Position numbers and translations under genes: made by a program | Part shown: positions 8,012 through 17,274 of the stretch, piece by piece | Numbering within the stretch: position 1 is the first letter of the stretch | Layout of the letters: every line of letters starts with the position of its first letter | The notes under the pieces: model-generated | Databases searched by the model: none | Told to the model about the DNA's origin: nothing | The model's input: the letters and a program-made list of their open reading frames with translations, nothing else | Assembly (NCBI GenBank): GCA_016710525.1 | Contig: JADJVQ010000001.1 | Span: 1-64,000, forward strand | Length of the DNA stretch: 64,000 nucleotides | DNA from: Burkholderiaceae bacterium | GTDB lineage: Bacteria; Pseudomonadota; Gammaproteobacteria; Burkholderiales; Burkholderiaceae_E | Reading direction: 5' to 3'

Positions 8012-9538
8012 ATGCCCATATACTTGCCTATGCAAATAAAGCTTGAACAAGCATTTTCGCTGCGCCGTGGCCAATTGCTGCGGGGCGGGGCGGTACACCC
8101 GGTCGGGGCGTCACCGGGTGCGGCGGTGCGTCGAGCTTGGCGCCTGCTGCTGCCGGTCGCGCTGCTCGCTCTGGCGGGCGGATGCGCGAGTACGGGTCCG
8201 GCGGTGCCGCCGGCCAAGCTGATCGTGGCCACCGATGCCGGAGCCAGCGGGCAGACGGCCGCGGCGGTGGCGCCGGACTGGTGGCTCGGGCTCGGCGACG
8301 CCCGGCTGAGCGGCCTGATCGAGCGCGCGCTCGACGGGGCGCCGGGACTGAGGGTTGCCCAGGCAAGGCTTGCGCGCGCGCAGGCCCTGACGCTGGCTGC
8401 TCGCGCGTCGTTCGAGCCGCAGGTGAACGGGGGCCTGGACCTAAATCGGCAGCGCTTCTCGCAGAATGGCCTGATTCCGGTCAATCTGGCGGGCGAGGTT
8501 CGCAATCTGGGCGCGCTGCAGACGGCGACCACCTGGGAGTTCGATTTCTTCGGGCGCAATCAGTCGGCGCTCGAGGCCGCGATGGGTGCACAGCGTGCGG
8601 CGCAGGCCGAGGCGCAGGCGGCTCGTGCGCTGCTGGCCAGCCAGGTGGCCCGGACCTACATGCAGCTGGCCCGCCAGGTCGAAGCGGGCGAGCTGTTGCG
8701 TGCCGCGGTGGCGCAGCGCGAACAGACCCTGGCGCTGCGCGAGCAGCGGGTGCGCGCGGGTCTCGAGAACACGCTGGCGCAACGTCAGGCGCAGGCCGCG
8801 GTGATCGATGCGCGGATGCAATCGGCCATGCTGGACGAGTCGATCACGCTGTCGCGCAATGCGCTGGCCGCCCTGAGCGCGCAGCCGCCCGCCGCGCTGG
8901 CCAACCTTGCGCCGCGCCTGCCCGCCAGCGTCGCGCTGCCGGTGCCCGACGACGTGCCGGCCGATCTGGTCGGCCGGCGCGCCGACCTGGTCGCAGCCCG
9001 CTGGCGCGTCGAAGCCGCGGTGCAGGACGTTGCGGTGGCGCGCGCCCAGTTCTATCCCAACATCAACCTCAATGCGTTGGTCGGACTCTCGAGCATCGGT
9101 CTGGACAGGCTGCTGCGAGCCAGCAGCCTGCAGGCGACGGTCGGCCCGGCGATTCGCCTGCCGCTGTTCGACGGCGGGCGACTGCGCGCCAACCTTCGCG
9201 TGCGCCAGGCCGAACTCGACACCGCGATCGAATCCTATAACCAGGTGCTCGTCGATGCCGTGCGCGAGGTCGCCGATCAGCTCGGGTCCTTGCGAGCCCT
9301 TGGACGCCTGCAGGCCGAACACGCGAATGCCGTTCGCGTCGCGGACTCGCTGCTCGAATTCGCCGAACAACGCCACCGCGGCGGGCTGGGCGATCGTCTG
9401 GCCGTGCTCGCCGCCCAGGCAGGGGTGCTGGCCCAGCGTCAGCAGGGCGCCGAACTGAGCGCACGGCTGATCGACACCCAGCTCGCACTGATCCGGGCGC
9501 TGGGCGGCGGGTATGCCGCTGAAGCGCCCGCACCATGA
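8012..9538 (+). CDS. NodT family outer-membrane efflux lipoprotein
   Basis: TolC-like outer-membrane channel of an RND/MFS-type tripartite pump, about 508 aa from the ATG at 8012. A lipoprotein signal is clear: RRAWRLLLPVALLALAGGC with lipobox LAGGC. Two coiled-coil OEP halves follow (DWWLGLGDARLSGLIERAL in the first; VALPVPDDVPADLVGRRADL, then AQFYPNINLNALVG in the second), as in NodT/OprM proteins. The long N-terminus before the signal is atypical, so a GTG at 8126 starting VRRAWRLLL is a good alternative. The stop overlaps the start of the emrA-like gene (ATGA at 9535), indicating translational coupling. Confidence 0.9.
   Translation: MPIYLPMQIKLEQAFSLRRGQLLRGGAVHPVGASPGAAVRRAWRLLLPVALLALAGGCASTGPAVPPAKLIVATDAGASGQTAAAVAPDWWLGLGDARLSGLIERALDGAPGLRVAQARLARAQALTLAARASFEPQVNGGLDLNRQRFSQNGLIPVNLAGEVRNLGALQTATTWEFDFFGRNQSALEAAMGAQRAAQAEAQAARALLASQVARTYMQLARQVEAGELLRAAVAQREQTLALREQRVRAGLENTLAQRQAQAAVIDARMQSAMLDESITLSRNALAALSAQPPAALANLAPRLPASVALPVPDDVPADLVGRRADLVAARWRVEAAVQDVAVARAQFYPNINLNALVGLSSIGLDRLLRASSLQATVGPAIRLPLFDGGRLRANLRVRQAELDTAIESYNQVLVDAVREVADQLGSLRALGRLQAEHANAVRVADSLLEFAEQRHRGGLGDRLAVLAAQAGVLAQRQQGAELSARLIDTQLALIRALGGGYAAEAPAP
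8024..8035. promoter_or_regulatory. Possible MarR operator
   Basis: TTGC-CTAT-GCAA is a small inverted repeat inside an AT-rich patch (about 8017-8045) between the MarR stop and the efflux genes; a second dyad, GCTTG-AA-CAAGC, lies at 8041-8052. MarR proteins usually bind such AT-rich dyads. If the upstream ATG codons (8012 or 8030) of the pump gene are used, the dyads fall inside its first codons, so either the site or that start is wrong. Confidence 0.35.
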
Positions 9539-10857
9539 AACCGACTCCGGACAAGCCGATGACAGACGCTTCGAATCCGCCCGCCGCCAACGGCACCCTG
9601 CGTCGCCGCAAGGCGATGCTGGCTGTTACTTTGCTTGTTTCGTTGGCTGCGCTTGCCTACGGCATCTACTACGTGCTGGTCCTCAGTCACTACGAAAGCA
9701 CCGACAACGCCTATGTGCAGGCGACTGTCGTCCAGATCACGCCGCAACTGCCGGGCACCGTCAGCGCGGTGCTGGCCGACGACACCGACCGGGTGAAGGC
9801 GGGCCAGCTGCTGGTGCGCCTGGATCCCGCCGATGCGCTGGTTGCCCTGGACCAGGCGAAGGCGCAGCTCGCCCAGGCCGTTCGCGAGGCCCGCACGCTG
9901 TACGCCGGCAACTCCACGCTGGCCGCGCAGATCACGACCCGTGAGGCCGAGGCCCTTCGCGCCAAGGCCGATCTGGAGCGCGCGCGTGCCGAGCTGGATC
10001 GGGCTCAGGCCGACCTGCGCCGGGCTCAGGACGATGCCGCGCGCCGCGAACCGCTGCTGGCCAGCGGGGCGGTTGCGCGCGAGGAGTACGACCATGCCCG
10101 TTCGCAGGCACAGTCGTTCAGCGGTCAGGTGGCGGCCGCGCAGAGCGCGGTCCAGGCAGCCCAGTCGGCGATTGCGGCGGCCCAGTCAGGCGTCGTCGCG
10201 GCACGGGCCCAGCTCGTCACCAATCAGGTGCTGACCGATGGCACGCCGGTCGAGCGCCATCCCACCGTGCAGCGCGCGGCGGCCCGGGTGCACGAGGCGC
10301 AGCTGGCGGTCCAGCGCGCCCACCTGATCTCGCCCATCGACGGCCAGGTGGCCCGGCGGGCCGTGCAGATCGGCCAGCGCGTGGCCGCGGGCGCTCCGCT
10401 GATGTCGGTGGTGGCACTGGAGCAGGTCTGGGTCGACGCGAATTTCAAGGAGAGCCAGCTGGCCAACCTGCGCATCGGGCAGCCGGTGACGCTGCATGCC
10501 GACCTGTACGGCAAGCAGGTCGAATACCACGGCAAGGTCGATGGCCTGGGCGCGGGCACGGGCGCCGCCTTCGCCTTGCTGCCGGCGCAAAACGCCAGCG
10601 GCAACTGGATCAAGGTCGTTCAGCGGCTGCCGGTGAGGATCGCGCTGGAGCGTGCCGAAGTGGTCACCCATCCGCTGCGGGTCGGACTGTCGATGCGGGT
10701 CACCGTCGATGTGACCAACCGCCAGGGAGCACTGCTGCCTGCGGCACAGCACGCCCCGGCGGCCGCGGTGGCGCCCGTCGTCCCGCCCGATCCGGCGCGG
10801 ATCGCCTCCGACGAACTCGTCCGCCGCATCATTGCCGAGAACCTGGGGACCCGGTAG
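9535..10857 (+). CDS. emrA: HlyD/EmrA family efflux periplasmic adaptor
   Basis: Membrane fusion protein (440 aa) linking the inner-membrane EmrB-like transporter to the NodT channel. One N-terminal membrane anchor (about residues 27-47) is followed by the EmrA signature YESTDNAYVQA and a lipoyl half (VKAGQLLVRLDPADA). A long alpha-helical hairpin rich in Ala, Gln and Arg (about 95-220) comes next, then the second lipoyl half (LISPIDGQVARRAVQIGQRV) and the barrel with VWVDANFKESQLANL. It overlaps nodT by four bases (ATGA) and abuts emrB, so all three are one translational unit. Confidence 0.93.
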   Translation: MKPTPDKPMTDASNPPAANGTLRRRKAMLAVTLLVSLAALAYGIYYVLVLSHYESTDNAYVQATVVQITPQLPGTVSAVLADDTDRVKAGQLLVRLDPADALVALDQAKAQLAQAVREARTLYAGNSTLAAQITTREAEALRAKADLERARAELDRAQADLRRAQDDAARREPLLASGAVAREEYDHARSQAQSFSGQVAAAQSAVQAAQSAIAAAQSGVVAARAQLVTNQVLTDGTPVERHPTVQRAAARVHEAQLAVQRAHLISPIDGQVARRAVQIGQRVAAGAPLMSVVALEQVWVDANFKESQLANLRIGQPVTLHADLYGKQVEYHGKVDGLGAGTGAAFALLPAQNASGNWIKVVQRLPVRIALERAEVVTHPLRVGLSMRVTVDVTNRQGALLPAAQHAPAAAVAPVVPPDPARIASDELVRRIIAENLGTR

Positions 10858-12546
10858 TTGGCTGGTCCCGGCACCGCGCTGGCGCCACTGCGCGGCGCAT
10901 CGCTGGTCATCGGCACGCTGGGCGTGTCGCTGGCCACGTTCATGACGGTGCTGGACTCGTCGATCGCCAATGTGTCGGTGCCGGCGATCGCCGGCGACAT
11001 GGGTGTCAGTCCGTCGCAGGGCACCTGGGTGATCACCTCGTTCGCGGTCGCCAATGCGATCTCGGTGCCGCTCACCGGATGGCTGACGCGCCGATTCGGG
11101 CAGGTCCGCCTGATGGTCGCGAGCATCCTGCTGTTCGTGCTGTGCTCGTGGATGTGCGGCGTCGCGCCGACCCTCGACACGCTGATCATTGCCCGGGTGC
11201 TGCAGGGCCTGGCGGCCGGTCCGCTGATCCCGCTGTCGCAGACCCTGCTGCTGACCAGCTATCCGCCCGCGCGTGCGGGCACCGCGATGGCGGCCTGGGG
11301 AATGACGGTGCTGGTCGCGCCGGTGGTCGGGCCGCTGCTGGGCGGCTGGATCACCGACAACATCTCCTGGCCCTGGATCTTCTACATCAACATTCCGGTC
11401 GGCCTGCTGTCGGCCGCGATGACCTGGTCGGTCTACCGCCGGCGCGAGTCGGCCAGCGCCCGCTCGCCGCTCGACTATATCGGGCTGGCTCTGCTGGTGC
11501 TGTGGATCGGCGCGCTGCAGCTGGTGATCGACCTGGGCAAGGAGCTCGACTGGTTCGAGTCCCGCGAGATCGTGACGCTGGCGGTGATCGCGGGCGTGGG
11601 CTTCCTGGTGTTCCTGGCCTGGGAACTGACCGATGCGCACCCGATCGTCGACCTGCGGCTGTTCGGGCAGCGCAATTTCCTGATCGGCACCGTGTGCTTT
11701 TCGGTGTCCTACGGGCTGTTCTTCGGCAACGTCGTGCTGCTGCCCCTGTGGCTGCAGCAGCACATGGGCTACACCGCGATCTGGGCCGGCGTGGCGCTGG
11801 CGCCGGTCGGGGTGTTCGCCATCATGCTGTCGCCCTGGGTCGGGCGCCAGATCGGGCGGATCGACCCGCGGCTGCTGGCCACGCTGGCCTTCCTCGGTTA
11901 CGCGCTGGTGCTCTGGCTGCGTTCGGACTTCAACTCGGATGCCGACGTGGGCACGATCCTGCTGCCCACGGTGCTGCAGGGCGTGGCCACCGCGTTCTAC
12001 TTCATTCCGCTGCAGGCGATCATCTATGCCCGCCTGCCGATGGGCCGGCTGCCGGCGGCCGGCGGGCTGAGCACCTTCGTGCGATTCACCGCCGGCGCCA
12101 TGGGCACCTCGGCGTTCACCACGCTGTGGGAGCGGCGCGCGGTGATGCACCACGCGCACCTGACCGAACAGGCCAGCGGCGGCCAGGGCGCCATGGGCCA
12201 GTCGCTCGAACAGCTGCGCGCGTCCGGGTTCACCGGCGAGCAGGCGCTGGGTGTGGTCAATCGGCTGATCGACCAGCAGGCCTACACGATGGCGGTCACC
12301 GACGTGTTCTACCTGTCGGCGATCCTGTACCTGCTCCTGCTGATTCCGCTGTGGTTCAGTTCACCAGCCGTGGGCAATCCGCCGGGAGATGGCGCGGGCG
12401 CGTCGCCGGGGCGTCGGCGTTCGGGCGGGTTCGGCCTTCGGCGCCATTGCGTTGCTCGGTTTCCTGGCGGTGGCTGTGGCAGACTGCCTGCACAAAACCA
12501 GTATCCGGCTGCCACCGCGCGCCGCCGCACCCGAGGAGACCTCTGA
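10858..12546 (+). CDS. emrB: DHA2 family MFS drug:proton antiporter, EmrB type
   Basis: Inner-membrane 14-helix MFS exporter of the DHA2 group (562 aa), which drives drug efflux by proton antiport. Motifs seen: the first helix with FMTVLDSSIANVSVPAIAG (motif D1), GTWVITSFAVANAISVPLTG, loop motif GWLTRRFGQ, and GPLLGGWITD after helix 5. The frame opens with TTG directly after the emrA stop, which is accepted as start because the protein would otherwise lose its first helix. Beyond the last membrane helix (IPLWF) there is an unusual tail of about 60 residues rich in Gly, Arg and Pro. It runs to a TGA overlapping the next ATG and may be non-functional read-on. Confidence 0.9.
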   Translation: MAGPGTALAPLRGASLVIGTLGVSLATFMTVLDSSIANVSVPAIAGDMGVSPSQGTWVITSFAVANAISVPLTGWLTRRFGQVRLMVASILLFVLCSWMCGVAPTLDTLIIARVLQGLAAGPLIPLSQTLLLTSYPPARAGTAMAAWGMTVLVAPVVGPLLGGWITDNISWPWIFYINIPVGLLSAAMTWSVYRRRESASARSPLDYIGLALLVLWIGALQLVIDLGKELDWFESREIVTLAVIAGVGFLVFLAWELTDAHPIVDLRLFGQRNFLIGTVCFSVSYGLFFGNVVLLPLWLQQHMGYTAIWAGVALAPVGVFAIMLSPWVGRQIGRIDPRLLATLAFLGYALVLWLRSDFNSDADVGTILLPTVLQGVATAFYFIPLQAIIYARLPMGRLPAAGGLSTFVRFTAGAMGTSAFTTLWERRAVMHHAHLTEQASGGQGAMGQSLEQLRASGFTGEQALGVVNRLIDQQAYTMAVTDVFYLSAILYLLLLIPLWFSSPAVGNPPGDGAGASPGRRRSGGFGLRRHCVARFPGGGCGRLPAQNQYPAATARRRTRGDL

Positions 12547-14237
12547 TGAACAGCAGCAGCGTCGTCGCGCCCGAATCGCTGGCTTTGCAGCGCCTGTACC
12601 ATTGGGAAAAATCCGAACCCGACCGTGTGGTCATGACCCAGCCGCAGGGCGACGGCACGGTGCGCGACTTCACCTGGCGCGAGGTGATCGATCAGAGCCG
12701 GCGCATGGCCGCGCACCTGCTCAGCCTGGGTTACGAGCCGGGGTCGCGCATCGCGATCCTGTCCAAGAACTGCGCGCACTGGCTGATGTGCGATTTCGCC
12801 ATCTGGATGGCCGGCCATGTGTCGGTGCCGCTGTACCCCACGCTGGCCGCCGGCACCATCCGCCAGATCCTGGAGCACAGCGAGTCCAAGCTGCTGTTCG
12901 TGGGCAAGCTCGACGGCTGGGCGGGCATGAAGCCCGGCATCCCGGCGGGGCTGCCCTGCATCAGTTTTCCGCTGTCGCCCAAGAATGACTACCCGGCCTG
13001 GGACACCCTCGTGCGCGACACCGCGCCGATGCCCGGCGAGCCGGTGCGCGACGGCGACGAGCTCAGCACCATCATGTACACCTCGGGCACGACCGGCGCG
13101 CCCAAGGGCGTGATGCACAGCTTCGCCACCTTTGCCTGGTCGCTGCAGTCGGGCCTGAAGCGGGTGCCCGTCGACAGCAACGGGCGCATCCTGAGTTATC
13201 TGCCGCTGTCGCATGTGGCCGAGCGCGCGCTGGTCGAGCACTCGCTGCTGGCGGTTGGCGGTCATGTGTTCTTCGCCGAATCGCTGGAAACCTTCACCGC
13301 CGACCTGCAGCGCGCGCGGCCCACGGTGTTCTTTTCGGTGCCGCGGCTGTGGGTCAAGTTCCAGCAGGGCGTACACGCCAAGATGCCGCCCGAGAAGCTG
13401 CAGCGGCTGCTGAAGATCCCCATCGTGCGCGGCATCGTGCGCAAGAAGGTGCTCGGGGCGCTCGGCCTGGACCAGTGCACCTTCGCCGCAGGCGGCGCGG
13501 CACCGATGCCGCCCGACCTGCTGCGCTGGTACGAGGCGCTGGGCCTGCCGATCGTCGAGGTGTACGGCATGACCGAGAACTGCGGCCTGTCCCATGCCAC
13601 GCTGCCGGGCGTTCAGCGCCCGGGCACGGTCGGCAAGCCCTATGAGGGCGTCCAGGCGCGCATCGACCCGGCCAACGGCGAGATCCAGATGAAGAGTCCG
13701 GGGCTGATGCTCGGTTATTACAAGGAGCCCGAGCTGACCCGCCAGGCGCTGACCGAGGACGGCTGGCTGCACACCGGCGACAAGGGGGCGCTCGATGCCG
13801 AGGGCAACCTGCGCATCACCGGCCGGGTCAAGGATCTGTTCAAGACCAGCAAGGGCAAGTACGTGGCGCCCGCACCGATCGAAGACCGCCTGGTGATGCA
13901 CGCAGTGGTCGAGGCCTGCGTGGTCACCGGCGCCAATCTCGGCCAGCCGCTGGGCATCGTGATGCTCAACCCCGAAGCGGCCATGCGGGCGCGCAACGAC
14001 GCGGATCGCGACGAGATCGAGGCCTCGCTCGCCGGCCACCTGCAGCGCATCAACGCCACGCTCGATCCGCACGAGCAACTCGACTGCCTGGTCGTGGTGA
14101 CCACGCCCTGGACAGTGGACAACGGCTTCGTCACGCCCACCTTCAAGGTCAAGCGCAACCGGATCGAGGAAGTGTATGCGGCCCATTTCGAGCGCTGGTC
14201 GGGCGCCCGGCGCACGGTGATCTGGGAGTCCGTCTGA
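12546..14237 (+). CDS. AMP-dependent acyl-CoA synthetase (long-chain fatty acid-CoA ligase-like)
   Basis: Adenylate-forming ligase of 563 aa that activates a carboxylic acid to acyl-AMP and then acyl-CoA. Motifs in order: the P-loop-like YTSGTTGAPKGVMHS, SYLPLSHVAER, the A5 motif YGMTENCGLSHA, LHTGDKGALD (A7) and the A8-type hinge ITGRVKDLFKTSKGKYVAP. The last, with KGKYVAP, is characteristic of long-chain (FAA-like) synthetases. The start ATG overlaps the emrB stop (TGATG) and GAGGAG lies just upstream, so translation is coupled to the efflux operon. A link between the pump and fatty-acid activation is suggested by this coupling but not known. Confidence 0.9.
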   Translation: MNSSSVVAPESLALQRLYHWEKSEPDRVVMTQPQGDGTVRDFTWREVIDQSRRMAAHLLSLGYEPGSRIAILSKNCAHWLMCDFAIWMAGHVSVPLYPTLAAGTIRQILEHSESKLLFVGKLDGWAGMKPGIPAGLPCISFPLSPKNDYPAWDTLVRDTAPMPGEPVRDGDELSTIMYTSGTTGAPKGVMHSFATFAWSLQSGLKRVPVDSNGRILSYLPLSHVAERALVEHSLLAVGGHVFFAESLETFTADLQRARPTVFFSVPRLWVKFQQGVHAKMPPEKLQRLLKIPIVRGIVRKKVLGALGLDQCTFAAGGAAPMPPDLLRWYEALGLPIVEVYGMTENCGLSHATLPGVQRPGTVGKPYEGVQARIDPANGEIQMKSPGLMLGYYKEPELTRQALTEDGWLHTGDKGALDAEGNLRITGRVKDLFKTSKGKYVAPAPIEDRLVMHAVVEACVVTGANLGQPLGIVMLNPEAAMRARNDADRDEIEASLAGHLQRINATLDPHEQLDCLVVVTTPWTVDNGFVTPTFKVKRNRIEEVYAAHFERWSGARRTVIWESV

Positions 14238-14291
14238 GTGTGCGGCGCGCCGGGCCGCAGCCCGATCGCGGCGCCAGCCGGCGCTGCGCGG

Positions 14292-14882
14292 TCAGCGCTG
14301 AGCCCACAGGGCCAGGGCGACCACGATCAGCATCGACAAGGCCATGAAGGCATTGATCGCGGCCTGCACGCGGCCCGGCAGCTGCAGGCGGCGCAGCGTC
14401 ACCCCGAACCACAGCCACAGCACGTGGATCGGCACCCAGATCAGGTTGATGATCGCGAACTTGATCAGAGTCTCGGTGAGCAGGCTCTGCGGCCAGAACG
14501 CGAAGCCGGTGAACAGCGCGGTGTTCACCAGGTAGGCCTTGGGATTGATCGCCTGCAGCGTGACGCCGTTGATGAACCCGGGGGCGCTCGCCTTGTGGAT
14601 GAAGGTGATCTGCGAGCCGCTGAAGGCGATGCGCCAGGCCAGGTAGACCAGGTAGGCGACCGACCCGATCAGCAGGCCGGTGCGCAGCCACGGCACCGAC
14701 AGCAGCAGCGCGGCCAGGCCGCTGATCACCAGCAGCGCCACCAGGTTGCTGCCCACGAACAGGCCGGCCAGAAAACTCACTCCGGCCCGATAGCCGAAGC
14801 CCGAGCCGACGCCGGCCGTCGACAGCACACCGGGTCCGGGAGTGATCAGCAGGAAGAAGACGGCAATCGTGAAGGTCAGCAT
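14292..14882 (-). CDS. LysE/RhtB family amino acid exporter
   Basis: Small inner-membrane exporter of 196 aa with about six hydrophobic segments. The diagnostic N-terminus LLITPGPGVLSTAGVGSGFG and the later FINGVTLQAINPKAYLVNTA are the two conserved LysE/RhtB blocks. The ATG at 14882 (MLTFTIAVFF) is preferred to one 33 bases upstream because LysE proteins start at the first helix. It is divergent from the threonine aldolase gene 38 bases away. RhtB-type members export threonine or homoserine, so the pairing with threonine aldolase is suggestive. Confidence 0.9.
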   Translation of the reverse strand: MLTFTIAVFFLLITPGPGVLSTAGVGSGFGYRAGVSFLAGLFVGSNLVALLVISGLAALLLSVPWLRTGLLIGSVAYLVYLAWRIAFSGSQITFIHKASAPGFINGVTLQAINPKAYLVNTALFTGFAFWPQSLLTETLIKFAIINLIWVPIHVLWLWFGVTLRRLQLPGRVQAAINAFMALSMLIVVALALWAQR

Positions 14883-14920
14883 GGCAGGATCGCAGTGAAC
14901 CACAGGACAGGACATTTCGC

Positions 14921-15955
14921 ATGAGCCCGATCGATCTGCGATCCGATACCGTCACACGCCCCGGCGCCGCGATGCGTGCGGCCATCGCGGCCGCCCCGGT
15001 GGGCGATGACCAGTACGGTGACGATCCGTCGGTCAATCGGCTGCAGGCCCGGATTGCCGAGTGCCTGGGCAAGCCGGCTGCCTTGTGGTTTGCCACCGGC
15101 ACCCAGGCCAACCAGGTGGCGCTGCGGCTGCTGACGCGGCCCGGGGACGACGTGATCGTTGCCCGGGAAGCGCATTCGGTCTGGCACGAGGCGGGCGGGT
15201 CGGCGGCCAATGGCGGTGTGCATTTCACCGAGATTGGCGAGCGGGGGGTGTTCAGCGTCGAGCAGATGCGCGGGGCGATCAAGCCGCGCAACCTGGACAT
15301 CTTTGCGCCGACCTCGCTGGTGCAGATCGAGAACACCCACAACCGCATGGGCGGGGTGATCTTCCCGCAGTCGCAGGTGGTCGACATCTGCGCGGCCGCC
15401 CGCGCGCACGGACTGGCCTGTTACCTGGACGGCGCGCGGCTGTGGAACGTTTCGGCGGCCACCGGCCTGCCAGTGGCCGAACTGGCGGCGCCCTTCGATC
15501 TGGTCATGGTGTCCATGTCCAAGGGACTTGGCGCGCCGGCCGGTTCGCTGCTGGCCGGGCCGCGCGAGCTGATCGGGCCAGCGGTGCGCCACCGTCGCAT
15601 GCTGGGCGGCGCCATGCGCCAGGCGGGCCTGCTGGCGGCGGGGGCCGAGTACGCGCTGGACCATCACCTCGCCCGGCTGGTCGATGACCACGCCAGTGCC
15701 CGGATGCTCGGCGAGCGCCTCGCGGCCTCGTGCAAGGTCGTGCTCGATGCCTCGTCGATCCAGACCAATATCGTGGTGTTCGGCCTGAGCGCCGGGGCAC
15801 CGCCCGCTGGCGACCTGGTGATGCGCGCCCGCGAGCGGGGCGTGCTGATCAATGCGCTGAACCCTCGGACCATCCGCCTCGTCACCCACCTCGACGCGCC
15901 GTACGAGGCCTGCGAACGGGCGGCAACGCTCCTGCTCGAGATCCTGGAAGACTGA
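14921..15955 (+). CDS. ltaE: Low-specificity L-threonine aldolase
   Basis: PLP enzyme of fold type I (344 aa) cleaving L-threonine and L-allo-threonine to glycine and acetaldehyde. Seen: the N-terminal DLRSDTVTRP signature, GDDQYGDDPSVNRL, His85 (AREAHSVWHE, stacks on PLP), ENTHNRMGG, the aspartate of YLDGARLWN, and the Schiff-base lysine Lys201 in VSMSKGLGAPAGS. All are in the expected order and spacing for LtaE. It is divergent from a LysE/RhtB exporter and followed within three bases by an FMN 2-hydroxyacid oxidase gene. Confidence 0.95.
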   Translation: MSPIDLRSDTVTRPGAAMRAAIAAAPVGDDQYGDDPSVNRLQARIAECLGKPAALWFATGTQANQVALRLLTRPGDDVIVAREAHSVWHEAGGSAANGGVHFTEIGERGVFSVEQMRGAIKPRNLDIFAPTSLVQIENTHNRMGGVIFPQSQVVDICAAARAHGLACYLDGARLWNVSAATGLPVAELAAPFDLVMVSMSKGLGAPAGSLLAGPRELIGPAVRHRRMLGGAMRQAGLLAAGAEYALDHHLARLVDDHASARMLGERLAASCKVVLDASSIQTNIVVFGLSAGAPPAGDLVMRARERGVLINALNPRTIRLVTHLDAPYEACERAATLLLEILED

Positions 15956-15958
15956 CCC

Positions 15959-17137
15959 GTGCCCGATTCGCGACTTGCCTCCATCCTGTGCCTGGACGAC
16001 TTCGAGACCGCCGCCCGGCGCCATCTGCCCCGGCCGGTCTTCGGCTACGTGGCCGGTGCGGTCGAATCCAACCGTTCGTACCGCGACAACCGCGAAGCGT
16101 TCGACGACTACCGCTTCCTGCCGCGGGTGCTGATCGACATCTCCCGGCGCAGCACGCAGACCACGCTGTTCGGCCAGACCCACTCGGTGCCCTTCGGCAT
16201 CGCGCCGATGGGCATCGAGGCCTTGTATGCCTATCGCGGCGACCTGGTGCTGGCGCGCACGGCGGCGCACGCCAAGTTGCCGATGATCATGAGCGGCTCG
16301 TCGCTGATCCGCCTCGAGGACGTTGCCGCCGACAGTCCCGGCACCTGGTTCCAGGCCTACCTGCCGGGTGACCCCGCGCAGATCGAGGCGCTGATCGCAC
16401 GCGTGGCCGCTGCCGGTTTCCAGACGCTGGTGATCACGGTCGACACGCCGGTGTCGGCCAATCGCGAGAACAACGTGCGCACGGGCTTTTCGACGCCGCT
16501 GCGGCCCTCGCTGCGGCTGGCCTGGGACGGCCTGAGCCATCCGCGATGGCTGTTCGGCACGTTCCTGCGCACGATCGTGCAGCATGGGATGCCGCACTTC
16601 GAGAACAACTACGCCACCCGCGGCGCCCCGATCCTGTCGTCGCGGGTCGCGCGGGATTTCGCCGCCCGTGGCCACCTGAACTGGGCGCACTTCGCGCGCA
16701 TCCGCGAGATCTGGAAGGGCCGCCTGGTCATCAAGGGCGTGCTGGCGCCCGACGATGCGCGCCTGGCCTGCGACCATGGGGCACAGGGCATCATCGTGTC
16801 CAACCATGGCGGCCGCCAACTCGATGGCGCGGTGGCGCCACTGCGCGTGCTGGCCAGCGTCGTGGCGGCCTGCCCCGGTGTGCCGGTGATGATGGACAGC
16901 GGTGTGCGCCGCGGCACCGATGTGCTCAAGGCGCTCGCACTGGGCGCGCGCTTCGTGTTCGTCGGCCGGCCGTTCGCCTATGCGGCGGCGATCGCGGGCG
17001 AGGCCGGCGTGGCCCATGCGATCGACCTGCTGACCCAGGAGGTGTCGCGCGACATGGCCATGCTGGGCATCAACACGCTCGATGAGCTCAGTGCCGAGCG
17101 GCACCTGCTGGCGCAGGGTCAGCCGCGGCCGGTCTGA
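15959..17137 (+). CDS. FMN-dependent alpha-hydroxy acid oxidase/dehydrogenase (LldD-like)
   Basis: 392-aa TIM-barrel flavoenzyme that oxidises an (S)-2-hydroxy acid such as L-lactate, glycolate or mandelate. Conserved: SRRSTQTTLFG and PFGIAPMGIEALYAY near the FMN site, ITVDTPVSANRENN, Lys259 in LVIKGVLAPDDA, catalytic His283 with Arg286 in SNHGGRQLDG, and the phosphate-binding end DSGVRRGTDVLKALALGA then FVGRPFAYA. It starts at a GTG three bases after the threonine aldolase stop, so the two form an operon. The exact substrate cannot be decided from sequence. Confidence 0.92.
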   Translation: MPDSRLASILCLDDFETAARRHLPRPVFGYVAGAVESNRSYRDNREAFDDYRFLPRVLIDISRRSTQTTLFGQTHSVPFGIAPMGIEALYAYRGDLVLARTAAHAKLPMIMSGSSLIRLEDVAADSPGTWFQAYLPGDPAQIEALIARVAAAGFQTLVITVDTPVSANRENNVRTGFSTPLRPSLRLAWDGLSHPRWLFGTFLRTIVQHGMPHFENNYATRGAPILSSRVARDFAARGHLNWAHFARIREIWKGRLVIKGVLAPDDARLACDHGAQGIIVSNHGGRQLDGAVAPLRVLASVVAACPGVPVMMDSGVRRGTDVLKALALGARFVFVGRPFAYAAAIAGEAGVAHAIDLLTQEVSRDMAMLGINTLDELSAERHLLAQGQPRPV

Positions 17138-17274
17138 CGCGAGCGCAGCAGCAGCGGCATCAGGCCGAAGACCACCTGTCCGGCCAGGCCGATCGCGCCG
17201 GCGGGGGTGAACATGGACTGCACGAACTGCGCGGATGTGCGGCCGAATGCCGTGACCGCCCCCGCGGCCGGCAC
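17119..17274 (-). CDS. Possible 51-aa hydrophobic peptide
   Basis: A short reading frame (GTG at 17274, TGA at 17119) overlapping the last 19 bases of the hydroxyacid oxidase gene tail to tail. It contains one plausible membrane helix: FVQSMFTPAGAIGLAGQVVF then GLMPLLLRSR. It lies 37 bases downstream of the AI-2E-type permease on the same strand. The residue pattern looks protein-like (hydrophobic helix ending in Arg) but no homologue is recognised and no clear ribosome site is seen, so it could be a remnant. Confidence 0.25.
   Translation of the reverse strand: MPAAGAVTAFGRTSAQFVQSMFTPAGAIGLAGQVVFGLMPLLLRSRQTGRG

Noticed and set aside
11079..14237. 1052-residue frame that would fuse the emrB region with the acyl-CoA ligase
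   Set aside because: The upstream 489 codons are the wrong frame over emrB; the ligase starts at its own ATG at 12546 with a ribosome site.
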